A DNA stretch of 64,000 bases from an uncultured Intestinimonas sp. Its GTDB lineage: Bacteria > Bacillota > Clostridia > Oscillospirales > Oscillospiraceae. The stretch covers positions 27,719-91,718 of the forward strand of contig NZ_CALXEE010000002.1 of NCBI RefSeq assembly GCF_944387245.1, written 5' to 3'. Positions 8,433 to 16,703 of this stretch are shown piece by piece. The notes beneath the pieces were generated by a model. That model was not told the DNA's origin and did no database searches. It saw nothing but the letters and a program-made list of their open reading frames with translations. The first letter of the stretch is position 1. The number at the start of each line of letters is the position of its first letter. The position numbers and the translations under genes were made by a program.

Positions 8433-9161
8433 TTACGGCCAGAGGGGCTCATAGGCGCTGGATGTCTTGTCCAGGAAGGAAAAGTCCGCCAGAGGCTGGA
8501 GGTACTCCACACCGTCCTTGACAAAGCCTACAGAGAGGGTGAAGGGGGTGCCGGCCTGCGACTGCTCCAGATTGATGGTGGCGGCATATACGCCGGTGTC
8601 CTGTGCAGACGAAACCCTGTCGGCCTGCGCCCGTTCTGCCCCCACTCCGAGCCCGCTGAGCAGGAAGAACACCTCCAGATCCTCCGCCGGATCATACCGG
8701 GCAATGGTTACCTGAAACTCAACGGCCCGTCCCGCTTTGTTGTCATTGATTACCCAAAAGTCCCAGCCCGCCACCAGCTCCGCGGGGTCCGGTTCCTGTG
8801 CCCTGCTCTGGAGAGCGGCCACCTGTTCCTCCAGGGCGGTCACCCGATCGGCCAGGGAGAGGGTGGTCCCCGCCAGCGCCAGCAGAGCCAGGACCAGCAC
8901 CGCCGCCAGAACGGTCTTCGCCCTGGGACGGTGGGCGGGCAAAGGCTCTCCCGCCGGAGGTGGACCATCCACTTGCAGCAGCTCGTTCAGGCTGAGGCCG
9001 AACAACTTGGAGAGGGCGATGAGCTTGTCGGTGTCGGGCACGGCTCTGTCGGCCTCCCATTTGCTCACCGCCTGACGGGATACCCCCAGCCTGTCCCCCA
9101 ACCCCTCCTGAGAGAGGCCCAGCCTGGTCCTGTGGGCCTGGATACGCTGTCCCAATGTCAT
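8433..9161 (-). CDS. Membrane-anchored Xre-family regulator
   Basis: A 242-aa protein in three parts: an HTH_3 domain at residues 5-60 (LSQEGLGDRLGVSRQAVSKWE is the helix-turn-helix), a proline linker and one membrane span at about 82-103, then a short coiled coil and an external domain of about 120 residues with no family I recognise. The layout suggests an outside signal reaching a DNA-binding domain, or a membrane-tethered repressor. Its own promoter region contains a palindrome (9235-9251). It is flanked by terminators and so is monocistronic. Confidence 0.78.
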   Translation of the reverse strand: MTLGQRIQAHRTRLGLSQEGLGDRLGVSRQAVSKWEADRAVPDTDKLIALSKLFGLSLNELLQVDGPPPAGEPLPAHRPRAKTVLAAVLVLALLALAGTTLSLADRVTALEEQVAALQSRAQEPDPAELVAGWDFWVINDNKAGRAVEFQVTIARYDPAEDLEVFFLLSGLGVGAERAQADRVSSAQDTGVYAATINLEQSQAGTPFTLSVGFVKDGVEYLQPLADFSFLDKTSSAYEPLWP

Positions 9162-9185
9162 AAAGCCACCCCCCTTTCTGCCTCT

Positions 9186-9214
9186 ATCCTACCCGATTTC
9201 TCCTCGGATGGCAA
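9186..9214 (-). promoter_or_regulatory. Sigma-70 promoter of the membrane HTH gene
   Basis: On the minus strand TTGCCA (9214-9209), a 17-base spacer and TAGGAT (9191-9186). The -10 lies about 25 bases before the ATG. Confidence 0.55.
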
Positions 9215-9234
9215 GGCGCGGCCCCTTCCATTCC

Positions 9235-9251
9235 GTCAACCGGCGGTTGAC
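9235..9251. promoter_or_regulatory. 17-bp palindrome, candidate operator
   Basis: GTCAACCG-G-CGGTTGAC is a perfect palindrome 20 bases upstream of the HTH gene -35. Its symmetry and position suit an HTH dimer, perhaps the neighbouring regulator itself. No second copy was noticed in the window. Confidence 0.4.
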
Positions 9252-9290
9252 AGAGGGGCTATGCGGGGCGAAAAGGCCCTTTTCATAAAC

Positions 9291-9320
9291 AAAAAGCGCC
9301 CGGCGAAAATCGCCGAGCGC
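9291..9320 (-). terminator. Rho-independent terminator, probably of the liv operon
   Basis: Stem 9296-9305 with 9311-9320 (one mismatch), followed by TTTTTGTTT on the minus strand. It is almost the same sequence as the terminator at 8366. It lies about 290 bases past livF, with only the hairpin-rich segment between. Confidence 0.75.
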
Positions 9321-9372
9321 TCCAGGTGTCAAAAGCCGATATGCGCTGGACGATGGAGAAAGCCTCGCAGAG

Positions 9373-9490
9373 TTTCGCCGTCCGCAGACGGCGAAATCAA
9401 ATGAAGGCTGTTTTTTCCGGCGACTCGGGCCGCCACCCGGGCAGCATAGCTGCCCGGGCCTACGCTAAAAATGTGCCACCGGCACATTTT
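9373..9490. repeat. Cluster of three perfect hairpins
   Basis: Three successive perfect 10-bp inverted repeats with loops of three or four bases: 9373-9396 (arm TTTCGCCGTC), 9436-9458 (arm CCCGGGCAGC) and 9468-9490 (arm AAAATGTGCC). A further segment to 9606 contains GAGCGCAGCGAGTGCG and a GCAC/GTGC repeat. No coding frame is credible. It resembles a dispersed non-coding repeat element. Confidence 0.5.
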
Positions 9491-9606
9491 CTTAACGCTG
9501 CGGCGTCGGGAAAAACTCTGCTCAACCTGCAAGCGTGCGAGCGCAGCGAGTGCGACGCAGCAGGCTGTAACTCTTTCGAGTACGCACTTGTGCGTGCGAG
9601 AGGCAA

Positions 9607-10314
9607 TCAGCCGCCCAGGTAGGCCTTTTTCACGGCCTCGTCGGCCAGCAGCTCCTTGCCGGGGCCGGTGAGGGTGATGCGGCCGGTCTCCAGCACGTAG
9701 CCCCGGTCGGCCACGGAGAGGGCCATCTGGGCGTTCTGCTCCACCAGGAGGATGGTGGTGCCCGCCTTGTGGAGGCGCTGGATGATCTCAAAAATCTGCT
9801 CCACCAGGATGGGGGCCAGGCCCATGGAGGGCTCGTCCAGCATGAGGAGCTTGGGGTTGGACATGAGGGCGCGGCCCATGGCCAGCATCTGCTGCTCGCC
9901 GCCGGAGAGGGTGCCGGCCACCTGCCGCCGCCGCTCCTTGAGCCGGGGGAACTGCTCGTACACCCGCTCCATATTGGGGGCGATGGTGGAATTGGCCTGG
10001 GTGAAGGCGCCCATCTCCAGGTTCTCCTCCACCGTCATCTGCTGAAAGACCCGGCGCCCCTCGGGCACCTGGGCCAGGCCGTGGGCCACCAGCTTGGAGG
10101 CAGGGACGTTCTGGATGGCCTTGCCCAGAAACTCGATGGAGCCGGTGCGGGAGCGCAGCAGGCCGGAGATGGTCTGGAGGGTGGTGGATTTGCCGGCGCC
10201 GTTGGCGCCGATGAGGGTGACAATCTCCCCCTCGTCCACGTAGAAGGAGATGTCCTTGACGGCGTGGATGGCGCCGTAATAGACGTTGATGTTATCCACT
10301 TGGAGCATGCTCAT
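9607..10314 (-). CDS. livF: Branched-chain amino acid ABC transporter ATPase LivF
   Basis: A 235-aa ABC ATPase. Walker A GANGAGKST, signature LSGGEQQMLAMGRAL and Walker B LLMLDEPSMGLAP are intact. Length and the typical GMEMGAFT-like region (ENLEMGAFTQAN) fit LivF, one of two ATPases that drive high-affinity uptake of Leu/Ile/Val or related compounds. It starts four bases after livG ends and is last in a five-gene operon. Confidence 0.93.
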   Translation of the reverse strand: MSMLQVDNINVYYGAIHAVKDISFYVDEGEIVTLIGANGAGKSTTLQTISGLLRSRTGSIEFLGKAIQNVPASKLVAHGLAQVPEGRRVFQQMTVEENLEMGAFTQANSTIAPNMERVYEQFPRLKERRRQVAGTLSGGEQQMLAMGRALMSNPKLLMLDEPSMGLAPILVEQIFEIIQRLHKAGTTILLVEQNAQMALSVADRGYVLETGRITLTGPGKELLADEAVKKAYLGG

Positions 10315-10318
10315 GGCG

Positions 10319-11162
<844 letters not shown>

Positions 11163-11170
<8 letters not shown>

Positions 11171-12257
11171 GGCCCTGGCCTCCTTTCGCCTTGGCATCGG
11201 CCTTGGCCATGGCCCGCTCGCGGAGCCACTCCTGGAACCGGCCCTTCAGATCCCGGAAGAAGGGACTGTTGGTGGCCAGCATGACCAGGATGAGGACGAT
11301 GGCGTAGATGAGCATGCGGTAGTCATAGAAGTCGCGCAGGAGCTCGGGCAGCACGTAGAGGAGGGCGGCGGCGATGATGGAGCCCCGGATGTTGCCCAGG
11401 CCGCCCAGCACCACAAAGACCAGAATGAGGATGGAGGTGTTGAAGTCGAACTTCTTGGCGGCCAGAGAGGAGTAGTTCATGGCGTAGAGGGCGCCGGCGG
11501 CGCCGGCCAGCACGGCGGAGGTGACGAAGGCGGTGAGCTTGTACTTAGTGGCGCCGATGCCCACGCTCTCGGCGGCAATGCGGTTGTCCCGCAGGGCCAT
11601 GATGGCCCGGCCGGAGCGGCTGTTCACCAGGTTGAGGACCACGGTGAGGGCGATGAGCACCAGGATAAAGCCGGCGGTGAAGGTGGAGAGCTTCACGTTG
11701 GTGGTGACGCCCATGGGCCCCTTGAGGATGGCCTTTCCGCCCTCGGCCAGATTGAGGGCCATCTCATTCTGAGTGGAGAAGTGGAGGCCGTTTTCATCCA
11801 CACCGATGTAGAGGATGTTGATGATGTTCTTGATGATCTCGCCGAAGGCCAGGGTGACGATGGCCAGGTAGTCGCCCCGGAGACGGAGGACGGGGACGCC
11901 CACGATGGTGCCGGCGATACCGGCCAGGATGGCGCCGATGACCATGGCCACCAGCAGCCGGACGGGGCCGGAGGGGATGGCGGACTGGAGGGAGAGGTTG
12001 GCCACCACGCCGGAGAAGGCGCCCACGCTCATGAAGCCGGCGTGGCCTAGGCTGAGCTCGCCGGAGATGCCCACCACCAGGTTGAGGGAGATGGCCATGG
12101 TGACGTAGGCGCAGATGGGCACCAGCTGGCCCTGGAGGGAGGGGGAGAGCATGCCGCCTGCGTTGAGGAGCTGGAGCACCACGAAGGCGATGATGACCAT
12201 GGCATATGTAATGGTGTTGTTGACCAGCCGCTTGCGGCCGGGAGCGATCGTTTTCAT
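11163..12257 (-). CDS. livM: Branched-chain amino acid ABC transporter permease LivM
   Basis: A 364-aa integral membrane protein of the LivM type, with about eight to ten spans and the family segment ELSLGHAGFMSVGAF, which is the conserved cytoplasmic loop region. It forms the channel with LivH. The ATG at 12257 (MKTIAPGRK) follows GAGGTGG; upstream in-frame ATGs extend into livH and are not supported. Confidence 0.92.
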
Positions 12258-12267
12258 AGGGACCACC

Positions 12268-13146
12268 TCACACTTTCTCCCGCACGACCTTGCCGAGAAG
12301 GCCGGTGGGCTTGACCAGCAGCACCACGATGAGCACGGCAAAGACCACCGCGTCGGAGATGTTGGTGTTGAAGGCCTTGGCGAAGATCTCGATGATGCCC
12401 AGCAGGATGCCGCCCAGCATGGCCCCGGGGATGGAGCCGATGCCGCCGAAGACGGCGGCGGTGAAGGCCTTGATGCCGGGGAGGGAGCCGGTGGTGGGCA
12501 TGAGGGAGGGGTAGGTGGAGCACAGCAGCACGCCGGCGATGGCGGCCAGGGCGGAGCCGATGGCGAAGGTCATGGAGATGGTGCGGTCCACGTCGATGCC
12601 CATAAGCTGGGCGGCGGCCTTATCCTCGGAGCAGGCCCGCATGGCCTTGCCCATCTTGGTGCGGCCGGTGAACCAGGTGAGGGCCAGCATGATGACCACG
12701 CAGGCCAGCACGGTGACGATGGCCACGTGGGTGATGGTGAGCTGGCCGCCGAAGAGCTTCACCGAGCCGGTGCCCACCACGGAGGTAAACACCTTGGGGT
12801 CGGACTTCCACAGCAGCAGGGCGGAGTTCTGGAGGAAGTAGCTCACACCGATGGCGGTGATGAGGACGGCCAGGGAGGGGGCCTGCCGCAGGGGCTTGTA
12901 GGCCAGGCGCTCGATGACCATGCCCAGCACGGTGCACACCACCATGGCCAGCAGCACGCCCACCAGGGGGGGCAGGCCGAACTGGCCGGTGGCGAAGAAA
13001 CAGACGTAGGCGCCCACCATGATAACGTCGCCGTGGGCGAAGTTGAGCATCTTGGCGATGCCGTAGACCATGGTGTAGCCCAGGGCGATGATGGCGTAGA
13101 CGCTGCCCAGGCTGATGCCGTTGATGAGGTTATTGAGGATGCTCAT
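12268..13146 (-). CDS. livH: Branched-chain amino acid ABC transporter permease LivH
   Basis: A 292-aa membrane permease with the LivH start (NGISLGSVYAIIALGYTMVYG) and the family motif MLNFAHGDVIMVGAY. It pairs with LivM, whose gene begins ten bases downstream. A terminator hairpin and a long imperfect palindrome separate it from livK, so livHMGF are probably expressed at a lower level than the binding protein. Confidence 0.93.
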   Translation of the reverse strand: MSILNNLINGISLGSVYAIIALGYTMVYGIAKMLNFAHGDVIMVGAYVCFFATGQFGLPPLVGVLLAMVVCTVLGMVIERLAYKPLRQAPSLAVLITAIGVSYFLQNSALLLWKSDPKVFTSVVGTGSVKLFGGQLTITHVAIVTVLACVVIMLALTWFTGRTKMGKAMRACSEDKAAAQLMGIDVDRTISMTFAIGSALAAIAGVLLCSTYPSLMPTTGSLPGIKAFTAAVFGGIGSIPGAMLGGILLGIIEIFAKAFNTNISDAVVFAVLIVVLLVKPTGLLGKVVREKV

Positions 13147-13182
13147 ATCGGGTCACCTCTTTCTTTCTCTCTCGGGGAATGG

Positions 13183-13238
13183 CTGTATGGCAGGCACATC
13201 CGCGGCCGGCGTGGGCTGCGGATGTGCCCGCCATACAG
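13183..13238. repeat. Long hairpin between livH and livK
   Basis: Two 21-base arms (13183-13203 and 13218-13238) pair at 20 of 21 positions around a 14-base loop. There is no U tract, so it is not a simple terminator. It may stabilise the livK message end or belong to a REP-like family. Confidence 0.6.
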
Positions 13239-13267
13239 GCGGGTAGGGCCGTGAGGCCCGAAACGGG

Positions 13268-13302
13268 GAAAAAGGGCTGCCGGCGCAGGCCGGCAGCCCT
13301 TT
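13268..13302 (-). terminator. Intra-operon terminator/attenuator after livK
   Basis: Perfect 14-bp stem (13271-13284 with 13289-13302, arm AAAGGGCTGCCGGC) with loop GCAG and TTTTT on the minus strand. It lies 24 bases past livK and would reduce read-through into livHMGF. Confidence 0.85.
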
Positions 13303-13325
13303 CTTCAGGGCCGTTGGAAAGGTCC

Positions 13326-14543
13326 TTACTGGGTGACGTAGACGCCGCCCTCGACCTTGACCACGACGGGGGCCTTGGAGACCTCGCCGCTGGTGGACCA
13401 GGTCATGCCGGTGCCGGTCAGGCCGTCCACGCTGAAGTCGGCGGAGGTGAACTGGGCGATCAGGGCCTCGCAGATGTCCTGGGCGCTCATGTCGGCGGTG
13501 ATGCCGGCGGCCTGGCAGGCCTCGTAGATGGCGTACATGCAGTCGTAGCCGTCAGCGGCGAACTGGTTGGGGATGCCGCCGTAGGCCTCCTGGTACTCGG
13601 TGACGAAGGTGACGGTGCGCTCATCCTCGCCCCAGGCGTTGAAGGGGGTCATGAGCATCAGGCCCTCGGCCAGGGAGGTGTCGAAGCCCTCCAGGTCCAG
13701 GATGCCGTCCATGCCGTCGCAGCCGAAGAAGACGGGCTCAAAGCTCAGGGTCTTGGCCTGGTTCAGGATGAGAGAGGTGGGGGTGTAGTAAATGGGCAGG
13801 AACACCAGATCGGCGCCGGCGTTCTGAGCCTGGGCCAGCTGCACGGTGAAATCGGCGTTGGTGTCGTCGGGGAAGGTGGTGACAGAGACGATCTCCAGGC
13901 CGATCTCGTCAGCGGTGGCCTGGAAGGCGTTGTAGATACCGGTGGAGTAGGCGTCGCCATTGTTATAGATGACGGCTACCTTGCTGCCCAGATTGTTGTC
14001 CTTGATGTAGTTGGCGGCGGTGATACCCTGGTTGGGGTCGGTGAAGCAAATCTGGAAGACGTTGTCCTTGCCGGCGGTGACATCAGTGGAGGAGGCGGAG
14101 GGGGTCAGCTGGAAGTAGCGGGCGGCGTTGGTCTCGGCGGCCACGGCCACGCAGGGGGTGGTGGTGGTGCAGCCGTAGATGATCTGAGCGCCGTCGCCGA
14201 TGAGGGCGTTGTAGGCGTTGACGGCCTTCTCGGCGTCGCCCTCGTCGTCCTGGAAGTCCAGCTCGAACTGGAGGCCGCCCAGGGCGTTGATCTCGTTCAC
14301 GGCCACCTCGGCGCCCTGCTTGGTGGCAAGGCCGTACACGGCGGCGGAGCCGGTCAGGGGGCCGATGCCGCCGATCTTGATGACGCCGGAAGCGGAGCCG
14401 GAGCCGGTCTCAGCGGGAGTGGTCTCGGCGGAGCCGGTCTCGGTGGGAGCGGGAGTGCTGCTGGTACCGCCGCCGCAGCCAGCCAGCAGGCTGAGGCCCA
14501 GCGCGCCAGCCAGAGCAAGAGACAAAGCGCGATTCATTTTCAT
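13326..14543 (-). CDS. livK: Branched-chain amino acid ABC transporter binding lipoprotein LivK
   Basis: A 405-aa periplasmic-binding-protein type I (Leu/Ile/Val-binding) lipoprotein. The lipobox LLAGC places the lipidated Cys at 23; a Ser/Thr/Pro/Glu linker (about 27-50) precedes the two-lobed binding domain starting near IKIGGIGPLTGSAAVYG. It captures substrate outside the cell for LivHMGF. The ATG lies eight bases after AGGAGG. It has its own consensus promoter and is followed by a terminator, as usual for the most abundant component. Specificity (Leu/Ile/Val, or another amide or amino acid) cannot be read from the sequence. Confidence 0.92.
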   Translation of the reverse strand: MKMNRALSLALAGALGLSLLAGCGGGTSSTPAPTETGSAETTPAETGSGSASGVIKIGGIGPLTGSAAVYGLATKQGAEVAVNEINALGGLQFELDFQDDEGDAEKAVNAYNALIGDGAQIIYGCTTTTPCVAVAAETNAARYFQLTPSASSTDVTAGKDNVFQICFTDPNQGITAANYIKDNNLGSKVAVIYNNGDAYSTGIYNAFQATADEIGLEIVSVTTFPDDTNADFTVQLAQAQNAGADLVFLPIYYTPTSLILNQAKTLSFEPVFFGCDGMDGILDLEGFDTSLAEGLMLMTPFNAWGEDERTVTFVTEYQEAYGGIPNQFAADGYDCMYAIYEACQAAGITADMSAQDICEALIAQFTSADFSVDGLTGTGMTWSTSGEVSKAPVVVKVEGGVYVTQ

Positions 14544-14564
14544 TGTAAAAACCTCCTTTAGGTT

Positions 14565-14602
14565 GTTGACAATTATAAGCCTGCGCCCTGTAAATTGTCA
14601 AC
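14565..14602 (-). promoter_or_regulatory. livK promoter inside a perfect inverted repeat
   Basis: On the minus strand TTGACA (14601-14596), 18 bases, TATAAT (14577-14572). The same bases form the inverted repeat GTTGACAATT (14565-14574) and AATTGTCAAC (14593-14602), so each arm covers one promoter element. A bound dimer would block RNA polymerase. Confidence 0.75.
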
Positions 14603-14669
14603 CGTCGTTTTGACCAACCGGGTGGGGGAAATATGTCCGAATTATGAACAAAAGACACAATGTCCGCCC

Positions 14670-15404
14670 TTAGAGGAATCCACCGTCCACCCCGATGACC
14701 TGTCCGGTGACAAAGGACGCCTCCGGGGAGGCCAGAAAGAGGAGGGTGTTGGCCACGTCCTGGGGGGTGCCCAGCCGGCCAAGGGGGGTCTCCCCTGCCA
14801 GATCCTCCAGGGCCTCGGGGCCCAGATGGGCGTTCATTTCGGTGTCGATGACCCCCGGGGCCACACAGTTCACGGTGATGCCGGAGGGGCCAAGCTCCTT
14901 GGCCAGAGCCTGCGTGAGACCGATGACGCCGGCCTTGGCGGCGGAATAGGCCGCCTCGCAGGAGGCCCCCGACCGGCCCCACATGGAGGAGACGGTGAGG
15001 ATTCGCCCGGTTTTCCGGGAGACCATGTGGCGGTAGACCGCCCGGCAGCAGTAAAAGACGCCGTCCAGGTCGGCCCCCATCAGTGTCCGCCAATCCCGGT
15101 CGCTCATGTCGCACAGCAGACCGGTCCAGGCGCGGCCGGCGTTACATATCAGAATGTCAAGTTGACAAAAATTATCCAACACATTGTCAACCATTGCCCG
15201 GACCTGCTCCGGGTCGGAGACGTCGGCCCGGACGGCCATGGCGGTGTGCCCGGCGGCGGTGAGCTGGGCGGTGAGGGCCAGGGCCTCGGCCTCGGAGGTG
15301 TGGTAGTGGACAGCCACGGCGTAGCCGGCGGCGGCAAAGGCCCGGGCGGCGGCGGCGCCGATGCCCCGGCTGGCGCCGGTGATGAGGACGGTCTTTTGCT
15401 CCAT
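14670..15404 (-). CDS. SDR-family 3-oxoacyl reductase (FabG-like)
   Basis: A 244-aa classical short-chain dehydrogenase: cofactor motif TGASRGIG (9-16), ICNAG, the catalytic Ser in TVSSMWG, the YSAAK active site and the C-terminal IGVDGGFL. It is NAD(P)H-dependent, and FabG-like by length and end sequence. It sits alone among carbohydrate and transport genes, 39 bases past the KdgK-like gene on the same strand, so it may be a hydroxy-acid or sugar-acid reductase rather than the fatty-acid FabG. AAAGGAG precedes the ATG. Confidence 0.85.
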   Translation of the reverse strand: MEQKTVLITGASRGIGAAAARAFAAAGYAVAVHYHTSEAEALALTAQLTAAGHTAMAVRADVSDPEQVRAMVDNVLDNFCQLDILICNAGRAWTGLLCDMSDRDWRTLMGADLDGVFYCCRAVYRHMVSRKTGRILTVSSMWGRSGASCEAAYSAAKAGVIGLTQALAKELGPSGITVNCVAPGVIDTEMNAHLGPEALEDLAGETPLGRLGTPQDVANTLLFLASPEASFVTGQVIGVDGGFL

Positions 15405-15443
15405 ATGGGGCTCCTTTCTTCCGGGCCCGGGCGGCGGCCCGGG

Positions 15444-16532
15444 TCACCGTCTGATATCGTAGTTCATGTTCATGAGGTTGAGGATGGCGTTGGCGTCGTC
15501 GGTGATGTTGGCGTCGCCGTGGATGGTGTGCTTGATGGCGCTGCTGGCCACGGCGAAGTTCACCATGTCCATGGGCCGGAAGTCGTGCATCATGGCGTAG
15601 ATAAGGCCGCTGGCGAAGGCGTCTCCCCCGCCCACCCGGTCCAGGATGTTGAAGGTGAAGAGCTTGCTCTCAAAGGTGTGCCCCTCGTACCACAGGAAGG
15701 CCTTCAGGCTGTTCTCGCTGCCGGAGTAGGCGTAGCGCACGTGGCGGGCGATGCACTTGAGGTTGGGGTAGCGGCGGATGAAGGCCTGGAAGATCTCGTC
15801 CTGCTCCTCGTAGCTGGGCTGGAGGGGGACCCCGTCCTTCCAGTCTCCCCTGCTGTGGTCGGCCTCATCCTTCCAGAGGTGGTAGGGCTCGATGCCCAGG
15901 AGGACGTCCACATAGGGCAGGCACTGGGTGCAGAAGTCCCGGGCCTCCTCCCAGCTCCAGAGGGTGGAGCGGAAGTTGCCGTCGAAGCTGACGGTGAGGC
16001 CCAGCTCCCTGGCCACCTTGAGGCAGTCCATGGTGAGCTGGCGGCAGTTGGGGGCCAGAGCGGGGGTGATGCCGCTGAGGTGGAGCCAGTCGAAGCCCTC
16101 CAGCAGGGCGCGGAGGTCCACCTGGGAGAAGTCGTACTCGGTGATGGCGCTGTGCTTGCGGTCATAGGTGACCTTGCTGGGGCGGATGCCGTAGCCGGTT
16201 TCCAGGTAGTAGGTGCCCAGGCGGTGGGTGGGGGTCTCCTCCGGGGTGGAGAGGATGATGGGGGTGCAGTGGACGTCGTTGCTGCGGAGCATGCGGATGG
16301 CGCTCTTGCCCAGGCTGTTGTTGGGCACCACGCTGAAGAAGGTGGCGTCCACGCCCAGGTTGGCCAGGGCCAGGGCAATGTTGGCCTCGCTGCCGCCGTA
16401 GCTGGCCTCGAAGCTGGTGGCCATGCGGATCTTCTCATAGTCCGGCGGGGTGAGCCGGAGCATGATCTCGCCGATGGTGATGAATTTCTGGGGACTGATG
16501 CTGTCTTTGAGCAGGGGATTGAAATGTTCCAT
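15444..16532 (-). CDS. PfkB-family sugar kinase, KdgK-like
   Basis: A 362-aa ribokinase-fold kinase. The N-terminal GGSEANIALALANLG and C-terminal DRVGGGDAFASG motifs are diagnostic of PfkB kinases; the Asp in the latter is the catalytic base. IGEIMLRLTPP and FDGNFRSTLW resemble 2-keto-3-deoxygluconate kinases. It would phosphorylate KDG from hexuronate or sugar-acid breakdown. It probably forms an operon with the SDR downstream (39-base gap). AAGGAGG precedes the ATG. Confidence 0.82.
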   Translation of the reverse strand: MEHFNPLLKDSISPQKFITIGEIMLRLTPPDYEKIRMATSFEASYGGSEANIALALANLGVDATFFSVVPNNSLGKSAIRMLRSNDVHCTPIILSTPEETPTHRLGTYYLETGYGIRPSKVTYDRKHSAITEYDFSQVDLRALLEGFDWLHLSGITPALAPNCRQLTMDCLKVARELGLTVSFDGNFRSTLWSWEEARDFCTQCLPYVDVLLGIEPYHLWKDEADHSRGDWKDGVPLQPSYEEQDEIFQAFIRRYPNLKCIARHVRYAYSGSENSLKAFLWYEGHTFESKLFTFNILDRVGGGDAFASGLIYAMMHDFRPMDMVNFAVASSAIKHTIHGDANITDDANAILNLMNMNYDIRR

Positions 16533-16573
16533 GGGAGCCTCCTTGGGTCACGGCGGTCAGCCGCCGCTGGTAT

Positions 16574-16607
16574 GGTACATTGTACCGGTTGACTGGCAAA
16601 AATGCAA
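16574..16607 (-). promoter_or_regulatory. kdgK-like gene promoter overlapping a palindrome
   Basis: On the minus strand TTGCAT (16607-16602), 17 bases, TACAAT (16584-16579). The -10 lies within the perfect palindrome GGTACATTGTACC (16574-16586), a likely repressor site. Confidence 0.6.
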
Positions 16608-16650
16608 CGGCCATCCGGGTTCTGACGGACACGGCGTCGGATGGCAGAGA

Positions 16651-16691
16651 AAAAGCGCGGCCCCGGCGACGGGTCGCCGGAGCCGCGCTTT
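16651..16691 (-). terminator. Rho-independent terminator of the SLH/M60 operon
   Basis: 19-bp stem (16652-16670 with 16673-16691, one mismatch) with a two-base loop; TTTTTCTC follows on the minus strand. It lies 12 bases after the SLH gene. Confidence 0.88.
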
Positions 16692-16703
16692 GCGGTGTGG
16701 AGA

